DNA of 64,000 nt from Anaerovorax odorimutans (GTDB lineage Bacteria > Bacillota > Clostridia > Peptostreptococcales > Anaerovoracaceae): the NCBI RefSeq assembly GCF_024459955.1, contig NZ_JANFXK010000004.1, positions 1-64,000 on the forward strand. The letters run 5' to 3'. The notes under the pieces were generated by a model. It searched no databases. It had not been told where the DNA came from and was given only the letters and a program-made list of their open reading frames with translations. Positions within the stretch are counted from its first letter, which is position 1; each line of letters starts with the position of its first letter. Shown here in pieces: positions 1 through 7,060 of this stretch. Made by a program: the position numbers and the translations under genes.

Positions 1-5
1 AGACG

Positions 6-320
6 CCTTGGTCGCAAGAGCATCACTTGCAACGGCGAGGCTGCGACCAAATGCCCCTTTTCTCAATCAATCCCGCGACCATTGCATCCCAAAACACACC
101 TTGGTCGCAGGGGCATCACTTTCGACGGCGAGGCTGCGACCAAATGCCCCTTTTCTCAATCAACCCCGCGACCATTGCTCTCCGAAAGACGCCTTGGTCG
201 CAGAGGCATCACTCATGGCGGCAAGGCTGCGACCAAGTCCCGGGTTTCCCGACAAATCCCGCGACCATCGCTCCCCCAAATACGCCTTGGTCGCAAACTC
301 TTGACCTACAACAACGATAA
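6..320. repeat. 93-bp tandem repeat array, palindromic units
   Basis: The block CCTTGGTCGCA recurs at 6, 99, 192 and 285, exactly 93 bp apart, giving three full units and a partial fourth. Within a unit, CCTTGGTCGCA is followed about 35 bp later by its near inverse TGCGACCAAA, so each unit can form a hairpin. A third related block, CCGCGACCATTG, follows. All three forward frames stay open because 93 is divisible by 3; I do not regard these as genes. A related single copy lies at 12861-12965. It is a REP-like extragenic element of unknown function. Confidence 0.85.
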
Positions 321-360
321 AAACCACCTGAGTGCTTCTCCCACAGCAGAAGCACTCAGG
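319..360 (-). terminator. Intrinsic terminator of trxA
   Basis: A perfect 13-bp stem (CCTGAGTGCTTCT and its complement) with an 8-nt loop is followed on the minus strand by TGGTTTTTA. It begins 16 bp after the trxA stop codon. Confidence 0.9.
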
Positions 361-375
361 CGGTTTCCCTTGTTG

Positions 376-684
376 TCATTTTAACATCGCTTTTACTTTT
401 TGTCTGGACTGTACCCCGACTGAGGTGCCCACCAATTCTCCGTTTTTGAAAAGGGCCAGAGTGGGGATGCTCATGATACCGAACTGCGCAGCCAGTTGGG
501 GCTGCTCGTCGATATTGACCTTTCCGATCTTGGCGTCCGGCTTGTCGGCGGCCACTTCGTCCAGAATCGGGGCCATCATTCTGCATGGTCCGCACCACGG
601 GGCCCAAAAATCCACCAGTACCGGTTCCTGAGAGTTTGCAACTTCCTGATTGAAGTTATCCTTTGTTATGTTCATTATAGCCAT
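376..684 (-). CDS. trxA: Thioredoxin
   Basis: Thioredoxin is a small cytoplasmic dithiol oxidoreductase that passes electrons from thioredoxin reductase to ribonucleotide reductase, peroxiredoxins and other disulfide proteins. The 102-residue length is typical of the family. The active site WCGPC is at residues 30-34 and the conserved cis-proline motif SIPT lies in the second half. AAAGGAGG sits 8 nt upstream of the chosen ATG; an ATG three codons later is possible but further from that site. The gene is monocistronic, with its own terminator, and divergent from the EamA gene. No thioredoxin reductase gene is nearby. Confidence 0.95.
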   Translation of the reverse strand: MAIMNITKDNFNQEVANSQEPVLVDFWAPWCGPCRMMAPILDEVAADKPDAKIGKVNIDEQPQLAAQFGIMSIPTLALFKNGELVGTSVGVQSRQKVKAMLK

Positions 685-840
685 TTTAAATACCTCCTTT
701 GATTTTGTGACTTTAATATACCACGACAGGACACTTTCCTTCTGTGACTTAGTTACATATATGCTTTTTTTCTCAGCCGGGCAGATTTTAGGTTGCCATT
801 GGCAGCCCCGGTATATTATTCTAGTAGGGAAGGAGGGCTT

Positions 841-1755
841 ATGCGAAAATTTAAAGGAGAATTATGTCTGCTGCTGGCAGCCCTGATCTGGGGGTCAGCG
901 TTTATTTTTCAAAAGATGGGGATGGATCATGTCGGTCCCTTCACCTTTGGTTTTTTCCGCTTTACTCTGGGTTCGCTGGCTTTGCTGCCGCTCATCTGGG
1001 GCTATGGAAAGATCAATGCCAAAAGGCCCGAGCCGAAAGAAATTACGCCCTTTCGGAATCGCGTCCTTTTGCTGGGCGGGCTGCAGTGCGGCATCGCCAG
1101 CTTTGTCGCCGGTTCTCTGCAGCAAATCGGCATTGTCTATACGACTGCCGGGAAAGCCGGTTTCATCACTTCGCTGGACATCATCATCGTGCCCATCCTG
1201 CTGCTGTTTCTCAAGCGAAGAGTCGGTACTTTCACCTGGATCGGAGTGGCGATCGCCGGATTCGGCCTGTACCTGCTCTGCATTACGGAAGGGTTTACCA
1301 TTCAGCTGGGAGACGGCCTCGTCATGGCCTGCGCCTTCTGTTATTCCCTGCAGATTCTGCTGATCGACTATTATTCCGATAAGGTGGATGCCATCAAGCT
1401 TTCTTTTCTGCAATTTTTGATTTCCGGCCTTTTGTCCGGGGTCTTCATGCTTTTTCTGGAAACCGTGTCCCTGCAGGATATTATCGACTGCGCGGTTCCG
1501 ATTTTATATACGGCTATCCTGGAGGTAAGCATTGCCTTTACCCTGCAGATCATCGGCCAGAAGGATACGCCGCCGGCCATAGCCGCACTGATTATGAGCC
1601 TGGAAGCTTTTTTCTCCGCTGTATGCGGGGCGCTTTTCCTGGGTGAAGTCATGAGCGGGCGGGAAATGCTGGGCTGCGCCCTGATGCTGACCGCTTTCAT
1701 CATATCGCAGATTCCCGATAAGAAGGAACGGGCGCAGCGGAGAGAGCTGCGTTAG
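841..1755 (+). CDS. EamA/DMT-family transporter
   Basis: This is a 304-residue integral membrane protein of the drug/metabolite transporter superfamily (EamA, 10-TMS type), which usually exports amino acids or other small metabolites. The N-terminal motif LAALIWGSAFIFQK and the duplicated EamA architecture (helices in both halves, with the second-half motif ALIMSLEAFFSAVCGALFLGE) are clear. The open frame extends to 793, but the ATG at 841 follows GGGAAGGAGGG closely and begins the usual N-terminus MRKFKGELCLLLAALIWG, so I start there. The C-terminus is basic. The substrate cannot be told from sequence. Confidence 0.9.
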   Translation: MRKFKGELCLLLAALIWGSAFIFQKMGMDHVGPFTFGFFRFTLGSLALLPLIWGYGKINAKRPEPKEITPFRNRVLLLGGLQCGIASFVAGSLQQIGIVYTTAGKAGFITSLDIIIVPILLLFLKRRVGTFTWIGVAIAGFGLYLLCITEGFTIQLGDGLVMACAFCYSLQILLIDYYSDKVDAIKLSFLQFLISGLLSGVFMLFLETVSLQDIIDCAVPILYTAILEVSIAFTLQIIGQKDTPPAIAALIMSLEAFFSAVCGALFLGEVMSGREMLGCALMLTAFIISQIPDKKERAQRRELR

Positions 1756-1874
1756 ACTGCGAAAAGGAGCCTGCCGCAGTCGTTTTGGTATGCTCCCGTT
1801 TGTTTGGATGGGGCCGAAAGTTAAAATCTGGTTTTGCCGGATTCTCCATATTAACGAACCGCAAAGATCATTAC

Positions 1875-1921
1875 AAAATTACCCATATCCTCCTTGAAAC
1901 AGGGGAATATGGGTAATTTTT
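1875..1921. terminator. Bidirectional terminator between convergent genes
   Basis: AAAATTACCCATAT pairs with ATATGGGTAATTTT around a short loop, giving A-rich and T-rich flanks on both strands. It lies between the convergent EamA and acetolactate synthase genes. A hairpin with the same arms lies at 22698-22746, also between convergent genes. Confidence 0.85.
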
Positions 1922-1977
1922 ATTATATGAGAAGTTTGGGCGGGGAGCTCCTATCTTTTCCGCAGCACCTTTGGTAA

Positions 1978-3726
1978 TTATTTTCCGGTCTGCGCGGATT
2001 CGGTCAGCTCCGCCAGCTGCTGGGACAGCTTCATGTTTTCATCGTAGTCCACTCTGCAGTCTACGAGAGTCGGCACATCCTGCGCCAGTGCGTCCTTGAG
2101 CATTGGAATCAGGTCCTCCGCCTTTTCCACGCGGTAGCCCTTTCCACCCATGACTTCCGCCAGTTTCACAAAGTCCGGATTGTTAAAGTCCACATAGCAG
2201 TGATGATTGAAGTGCTCCATCTGCTTCCATTTAATCAGGCCATAGCTGCTGTCATTGAGAATCAAGGTCGTAAAGTTGCTTCCGATACGGGCCGCGGTCT
2301 CCAGCTCCTGCATATTCATCATAAAGCCGCCGTCGCCGGTAACTGCCAGCACTTTTTTATCCGGGTTGACCAGCTTCGCCGCCACAGCGCCCGGAATCGC
2401 GATTCCCATGGATGCAAAACCGTTGGAAATGATGCAGGTGTTGGGTTTGTAGCAGTTGTAATGCCTTGCGATCCACATTTTATGCGCACCCACGTCCGAA
2501 AGCACAATATCTTCGCGCCCCATGACCTTGCGCACGTCGTGGAGAATCCTCTGAGGCTTCATTGGAAAAGCATCATCGTTTTCATACTGATCGTGGTCAG
2601 CCTGAATTTTCGCCTTGATTGCCAGTGCGTAATCCGGCTCCGTTTCCCGCTCCGATCTGCGGAGTATTTCATAAAGGGAGTCGGAAATATCTCCGATGAC
2701 CTGCACCTCCGGCTGATACCGCTTGTTGATATGAGCCGCCTGATTTCCGATATGCAGGATTTTATGGTTGTTGTCGGGGTTCCACTTTCTCGGGAAACAT
2801 TCTACGATATCGTAGCCGATTCCGATAATGGTGTCCGCTTCATCGAAGATCTGGTTGATGTAGTCCCGCTGGGGAATTCCGATGGTCCACATGGAGTACG
2901 GATTGTCAAAGGGGATGATGCCCTTGGCCATCATGGTATTGGCTACCGGAATGTGAAGCTCGGTGGCAAAGTCGGTGATCGCCTGAGCCGCGCCGCCTCT
3001 GACAGCACCGTAGCCTGCCAGGATCAGCGGACGTTTTGCTCTGGATATCCGCCGGGCCGCACGTTCGATGTCCTTGTAGGAAGCGATGCCCTTCTGCGGC
3101 GACACTCTGCGCATGGGTACGCCCTGAGCCGGCATCTTGGCTACGTTATCAGGAAGGTCGATATGAACCGCTCCCGGTTTTTCCGATTCCGCATATTTGA
3201 AAGCAATCCGCACGATTTCCGGCACAGTGTCCGGCCTGAGAATCTGCTTGGATTTCTTGGTGATCGGTTCAAATACTTTTTCCAGGTTCAAATACTGGTG
3301 GGCGGTCAGGTGCAGTCTGTCCGTGGCGATCTGCCCGGTGATAGCCAGCACCGGCGCACCGTCCAGATTGGCATCGGCCACGCCCGTCACCAGATTGGTC
3401 GCGCCCGGCCCCAGAGTGGAAAGGCACACGCCCGTCTTGCCGGTAAGTCTGCCGTAGACATCGGCCATAAAAGCCGCGCCCTGTTCGTGCCGGGTAGTAA
3501 TGAACTGAATCGACGATTTTTCAATCGCATTCATCAGATCCAGCGTTTCCTCACCGGGTATGCCAAAGATGTATTTTACGCCCTCCTGCTCCAGACACTC
3601 GATCAGAAGATCCGCAGTCGTCCGTTCGAAATCCGGCGGCGTTCTCGGCGCCGCATCGCTGTCATGCAGGATTTCAAGATAACGGTCGATCTGTTGCTGT
3701 CTGTGCAGTTCGTCTTCATTTTTCAT
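1978..3726 (-). CDS. alsS: Acetolactate synthase-like ThDP enzyme (large subunit, AlsS type)
   Basis: The 582-residue thiamine-diphosphate enzyme should condense two pyruvates to 2-acetolactate, feeding acetoin formation or branched-chain amino acids. The N-terminal pyrimidine-binding domain begins near residue 40 (TADLLIECLEQEGVKYIFGIPGEE) and has the catalytic glutamate in RHEQGAAFMADVYGR. The central domain follows. The C-terminal PP domain carries the cofactor motif VTGDGGFMMNMQELETAA with a downstream LND. No ilvN-like regulatory subunit gene is adjacent, which fits the catabolic AlsS/BudB type more than IlvB. AGGAGG lies 8 nt before the ATG. A terminator hairpin lies about 50 bp upstream (3776-3822). 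The exact 2-oxoacid preference is inferred. Confidence 0.82.
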   Translation of the reverse strand: MKNEDELHRQQQIDRYLEILHDSDAAPRTPPDFERTTADLLIECLEQEGVKYIFGIPGEETLDLMNAIEKSSIQFITTRHEQGAAFMADVYGRLTGKTGVCLSTLGPGATNLVTGVADANLDGAPVLAITGQIATDRLHLTAHQYLNLEKVFEPITKKSKQILRPDTVPEIVRIAFKYAESEKPGAVHIDLPDNVAKMPAQGVPMRRVSPQKGIASYKDIERAARRISRAKRPLILAGYGAVRGGAAQAITDFATELHIPVANTMMAKGIIPFDNPYSMWTIGIPQRDYINQIFDEADTIIGIGYDIVECFPRKWNPDNNHKILHIGNQAAHINKRYQPEVQVIGDISDSLYEILRRSERETEPDYALAIKAKIQADHDQYENDDAFPMKPQRILHDVRKVMGREDIVLSDVGAHKMWIARHYNCYKPNTCIISNGFASMGIAIPGAVAAKLVNPDKKVLAVTGDGGFMMNMQELETAARIGSNFTTLILNDSSYGLIKWKQMEHFNHHCYVDFNNPDFVKLAEVMGGKGYRVEKAEDLIPMLKDALAQDVPTLVDCRVDYDENMKLSQQLAELTESAQTGK

Positions 3727-3775
3727 TATTCTTGCCTCCTATTTTCATAGTTGGATCGTGCCTGCTCCGAAAAAA

Positions 3776-3822
3776 GAAAAAGGCACTCGATTCATCCTTA
3801 GTATGAAGTACCGGGGCCTTTT
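3776..3822 (-). terminator. Terminator after sipW, or attenuator before alsS
   Basis: On the minus strand AAAAGGC, then an imperfect inner stem (ACTTCAT/ATGAATC), then GCCTTTTTCTTTTTT form an intrinsic terminator. It lies about 60 bp after sipW and only about 50 bp before alsS, which leaves almost no room for an alsS promoter downstream of it. Confidence 0.75.
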
Positions 3823-3882
3823 ACGCAAGATTTATTTTTCTATACCGGTCAAAACTTTCTTTGACACTATCAGGGACGGGTC

Positions 3883-4455
3883 TTAAACGCAGGCCGGCTT
3901 ACTTAGCCGCGCTGCTTTTGCCTGTTTTTTCTTCTCCATCCGTTCTTCCCGGTCCCACTTGTCTCTAAGCAGCTTATTGATGATGGCAATGATGAGGATC
4001 ATTTGCAGCTCCATGATCGCAAAGGGGCTGTGCAGGAAAAGGATGTACCTTCCGATATACGGAATGTGCTGCACATAGGTACCCACCAGGTCGCTCCGAT
4101 AAGTCTCGTAGTCATCGTACCTCTCGGCGGACGCCCCCTGCGTCCGGTAGCGGGTCTCTCCGTTTTTCCCCTTTTCCTTTGCCCTCAGATAATGCGTGAA
4201 AACCGCCTGCTCTCCCAGGCGGTCCGCACGAAATGTAACGATTGTATTCAGTTCAGGTTCCCGGCCTTCCTTCAAGTTCTTCACAAGAACGACAGATCCG
4301 GTTGGAATCACTGGTTCCATACTGTCCGTGCGAATGACATAGAGCTGGTATCCCGCCGCATCTTTGATCTGCTGCGGGCACACCTGCATCAGCACGATGT
4401 ACGCTGCTAAGAGTACGATTATGGAGTTCAGTAATAATTTGCCTGCTGTTTTCAT
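3883..4455 (-). CDS. sipW: Signal peptidase I, SipW/ER type
   Basis: The 190-residue membrane protease should cleave the signal peptide of the TasA-like protein encoded just upstream. The catalytic serine is in IRTDSMEP near residue 45. The general base is a histidine (AVFTHYL) instead of lysine, as in the SipW/ER-type S26B group. One transmembrane segment precedes the serine (residues 8-26) and another follows at about 138-160, with a very basic C-terminal tail. The gene is 31 bp downstream of the TasA-like gene, in the same operon. In Bacillus, SipW processes TasA and TapA; the same pairing here is inferred from adjacency. Confidence 0.88.
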   Translation of the reverse strand: MKTAGKLLLNSIIVLLAAYIVLMQVCPQQIKDAAGYQLYVIRTDSMEPVIPTGSVVLVKNLKEGREPELNTIVTFRADRLGEQAVFTHYLRAKEKGKNGETRYRTQGASAERYDDYETYRSDLVGTYVQHIPYIGRYILFLHSPFAIMELQMILIIAIINKLLRDKWDREERMEKKKQAKAARLSKPACV

Positions 4456-4486
4456 GGTATTATGTTAGTTAAAATTCTACTTAAAA

Positions 4487-5017
4487 CTAGTTAGTTGGTG
4501 TAGCTGATGCTGCATCTGTTAACTCTGCTGACAACGTCACTGTCAAATCTTTTCCCGCTAAAGCTTTTGCGGCATCACTATCTTTCGGCGTAATTGTAAC
4601 CGTATATGTATTCTCACCCGTGCTTACATTGGCATCGGTGTATACACCGCCGGCCGCAGTCAGTTCTGCTGCTCCTTTTGAAATGGCAATGGTGAAATTA
4701 GAACTGTCAACTGGGTTTTGACCGTCTTTAACTGATGGCGTTATAGCAACCTTTGGCGTCACACCAGTAGGTACATTCTCTACCTTATAAACCGCAGCGC
4801 TTGTATATACCGGTGCATTTTCACTCAAACCCGAGCTACTGGATTTCGTAAAGTCAGGAACCGTCATCGTGGCTGCCACTGGCTTATCAAAGTTCAAAGT
4901 TCCGAAGCCATCCACCTTCAGCTGATCCCACGCCGCATACGATCCGGCCATTGTTACCACGACCGCCGCCACTGTTAAAAGCGTTAATAATTTTTTCTTA
5001 CCTATTTTCTTAACCAT
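4487..5017 (-). CDS. TasA/camelysin-like SipW-dependent secreted protein
   Basis: This 176-residue secreted protein begins with a SipW-type signal peptide: KKIGKKKLL, a hydrophobic core TLLTVAAVVVTMAGSYAAW, then the start of a beta-rich domain (DQLKVDGFGTLNF). The mature part is rich in Thr, Ser, Ala and Val and ends in TDAASATPTN. It has no cysteine, and no LPXTG or lipobox. TasA relatives form extracellular fibres; this one is shorter than Bacillus TasA (about 260 residues), so a different or smaller fibre subunit is likely. AGGAGG precedes the start. A consensus -10 TATAAT lies 50-55 bp upstream and a LysR gene lies upstream in the same direction. Confidence 0.75.
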   Translation of the reverse strand: MVKKIGKKKLLTLLTVAAVVVTMAGSYAAWDQLKVDGFGTLNFDKPVAATMTVPDFTKSSSSGLSENAPVYTSAAVYKVENVPTGVTPKVAITPSVKDGQNPVDSSNFTIAISKGAAELTAAGGVYTDANVSTGENTYTVTITPKDSDAAKALAGKDLTVTLSAELTDAASATPTN

Positions 5018-5065
5018 AACTTTTCCTCCTAAATGAATTGCTCAAATATTTTTTTCGACAAGTTC

Positions 5066-5094
5066 ATTATAGGCGCGGAGGCGCTGTTTGGCTA
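5066..5094 (-). promoter_or_regulatory. Probable promoter of the tasA-like/sipW operon
   Basis: On the minus strand TATAAT is at 5071-5066, preceded by a GC-rich palindrome GGCGCGGAGGCGC that overlaps the spacer. The -35 is weak (TAGCCA), which suggests activation, perhaps by the LysR protein encoded upstream. Confidence 0.45.
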
Positions 5095-5129
5095 ATGCTT
5101 ATAACTGATTGTTCTGTGATAAGTTTTTG

Positions 5130-6059
5130 TTATCGCTGGGCAGGGTCGCTGTAGCAGTCGAGTATGAGCTTCAGGAATTGTTCTGCCTTATCGGACAGGG
5201 TTTCCCGTTTGCGTTTTACCCACAGAAGATAGTGGGAGATATCGCAGTTGTTCAGCCTTATGCTGCAAATCTGTCCCTTTTCCAGCTCGTCCTTCTGCCA
5301 TTTGTTCCCGAAGATAAAAGCGTCCGTCCTTTTTACCATACTGATAATGGCGTGATAATTATTCATAATGATGCTTTTCTTAAAATCCATCATGTGAATT
5401 TTGCCGTCGAGATTCGTGGTATAGTTCATATTGGAAAAATAGTCCTGCGGCACCTGCACATGGCTGTATGGCAGCAGCTCTTCGGCATCAATCCATTCCC
5501 TGCCGTACAGGGGATTCTTCTTTCCCACGTGGACATACAGGGGACCGGTTCCGATCTCGTGAAATTCCAGGCCCTTCAGCTCACAGATTTTATGAAAAGC
5601 CGCCATTTGAATATGGTTGATCGACACAAGGCCGATATCCGCACCGAGGGCTTCTACAGATTTCAGCACTTCCTCCACGGACGTTTCCACGATATAGATG
5701 CCCGTGCGGTTGGCGCGGATCGTCTCATAATATTGCAGCATCATATCGTCGCGGAGGATACAGCCGCCGATGGCAATGCTGATCTTGGCCTCCACGTACT
5801 TCTGGTTTTCCAGGCGCATCTTGGAAATTTCATCAACCTGCTTTAAGATGGAATTTGCATAATAATACAAACCTTCCCCTATGCTGGTCAGCTCTACTCC
5901 GTGATTGGTCCGCTTCAAAAGCTCGGCTCCCACCTCGTTTTCCAGGTTTTTCATGGATCGGGTCAGATTGGGCTGGGACACGTACAAGCTGGCCGCAGCC
6001 TTACGCATGCTTTTCTGGTCCGCAATCTCAACAAAATATTTTAAATCCTTCAGTTCCAT
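5130..6059 (-). CDS. LysR-family transcriptional regulator
   Basis: The 309-residue LysR regulator has an N-terminal winged helix-turn-helix (MELKDLKYFVEIADQKSMRK, recognition region VSQPNLTRSMKNLENEVG at about 28-45), a linker helix to about residue 90 and a periplasmic-binding-protein-like effector domain (from KISIAIGGC) to the end. The effector is unknown. It lies upstream of the tasA-like/sipW pair in the same direction with a 112-bp gap that contains a promoter, so control of that pair is plausible but unproven. It starts 7 nt after a GGAGGTAAGG site. Confidence 0.9.
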   Translation of the reverse strand: MELKDLKYFVEIADQKSMRKAAASLYVSQPNLTRSMKNLENEVGAELLKRTNHGVELTSIGEGLYYYANSILKQVDEISKMRLENQKYVEAKISIAIGGCILRDDMMLQYYETIRANRTGIYIVETSVEEVLKSVEALGADIGLVSINHIQMAAFHKICELKGLEFHEIGTGPLYVHVGKKNPLYGREWIDAEELLPYSHVQVPQDYFSNMNYTTNLDGKIHMMDFKKSIIMNNYHAIISMVKRTDAFIFGNKWQKDELEKGQICSIRLNNCDISHYLLWVKRKRETLSDKAEQFLKLILDCYSDPAQR

Positions 6060-6075
6060 ACTTTTACCTTACCTC

Positions 6076-6573
6076 CTATGGAATCAAGTAAAAACCAATC
6101 AGCCCGGACGCAATGCCCAAGGCCGCCCCTGCGATAACGTCCCTTGGAAAATGCACGCCGCCCAATACCCGCACAACTGCCATAAAAATTCCCGCGATGC
6201 CGATCAGAACGCCGATCCAGGGAATCAGCCACAGAAAGGTCATGGAAATGATAAAAATGGAAAACACATGTCTGCTGGGAAAGGATTTTCCTTTGGTCTG
6301 TTTCGGTATGACCGGCGGCATTTCGAAAACCTCGTAGGGCCGGGGCGCACAGTACAGATAGCGGAAAACGCTGATTACGCAAAAGGAGATTCCCGGTACC
6401 AGGATCGTCCGCAGAAGATGAGCGTCCTTCTGCACATAGAGCATTGCCAGGAGAATCGGGTAAGCGATATAGGCGATTTTCGTCAGTATCGAATCGGTCA
6501 CAACAATTGCCTGAAATTTTCTCGGGTTATCGCGGAAAACTCCGGTCATCGTTATATAGGTCTCTTTCTTCAC
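6076..6573 (-). CDS. PAP2-family phosphatase
   Basis: The 165-residue membrane phosphatase belongs to the PAP2 (type 2 phosphatidic acid phosphatase) superfamily. The three signature motifs are present: FRYLYCAPRP, then FPSRHVFS (PSGH-like, with Arg in place of Gly), then RVLGGVHFPRDVIAG with the catalytic His and Asp. Several hydrophobic segments surround them. I choose the GTG start at 6573 because AAAGGAGGAG lies just upstream and it overlaps the previous stop by GTGA; a longer reading from 6753 would lie inside the upstream gene. The substrate is probably a lipid phosphate such as undecaprenyl pyrophosphate or phosphatidylglycerophosphate. Confidence 0.88.
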   Translation of the reverse strand: MKKETYITMTGVFRDNPRKFQAIVVTDSILTKIAYIAYPILLAMLYVQKDAHLLRTILVPGISFCVISVFRYLYCAPRPYEVFEMPPVIPKQTKGKSFPSRHVFSIFIISMTFLWLIPWIGVLIGIAGIFMAVVRVLGGVHFPRDVIAGAALGIASGLIGFYLIP

Positions 6574-7049
6574 AGTTCTTCTCCTCCTTTTGCGGCGATT
6601 TCCCACAGCTTGCGCGTCAGTCGCTCCACGCTTGCCGCCGGCCGGTAAGCCATTGCGGCGAGCCCTGCCAAAGCCATTCCCCAGGGGATATAGGCCCAGA
6701 GTCCTTCTTCCATAAGCCAAAGCGCCGTTCCGATTAATAACAATAGTCCGCACCAGATTGCCGCAAGAAGCTTTACAGCCGGAAATTTTGTAATCCGGTA
6801 TTGAATCCGCAGTCTTCCATCCGGCAGCTCCTCTGTCTTTCCCACCAGCCGCAGGACAAAGCTGTTTCGATACATATACCTGGGCTTATATACAAACCAG
6901 AAATGCCCGTCGTTCCACTTTCCCACAAAGAGGTCCCGGCGATGAAGCTCTTCCTTATAGTAGGTTTTTACACCGGCCGGCACGATCTGCGCCGAAAAGC
7001 TGCGCTCCAGCTCCTCTCTGTTTAATGATGTATCAACGTGAAATTTCAT
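6570..7049 (-). CDS. Small membrane protein of unknown function
   Basis: This 159-residue protein is not recognised. The first 85 residues are hydrophilic and beta-rich (MKFHVDTSLNREELERSF, then WFVYKPRYMYRNSFVLRLVGK). Two hydrophobic segments follow, at about 92-110 and 117-137, and a short basic tail. This resembles the YcxB-like layout in reverse order, but no firm assignment is possible. It overlaps the PAP2 gene by 4 bp and starts 11 bp after the helicase gene, whose stop region provides its AGGAGG, so the three genes form one operon. Confidence 0.75.
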   Translation of the reverse strand: MKFHVDTSLNREELERSFSAQIVPAGVKTYYKEELHRRDLFVGKWNDGHFWFVYKPRYMYRNSFVLRLVGKTEELPDGRLRIQYRITKFPAVKLLAAIWCGLLLLIGTALWLMEEGLWAYIPWGMALAGLAAMAYRPAASVERLTRKLWEIAAKGGEEL

Positions 7050-7060
7050 TCATCCTCCTG

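Noticed and set aside
8-384. Three overlapping open frames of about 100 residues at the left end
   Set aside because: They exist because the 93-bp repeat has a length divisible by 3 and no stops; no ribosome binding site and no protein-like composition.
2200-3750. Long antisense frame opposite alsS (516 residues), and similar frames opposite the helicase and jetC
   Set aside because: Shadow frames of GC-biased codon usage; no starts with ribosome binding sites and no recognisable domains.
3727-3882. T-box leader in front of acetolactate synthase
   Set aside because: No T-box sequence (AGGGTGGNACCGCG-like) is present.
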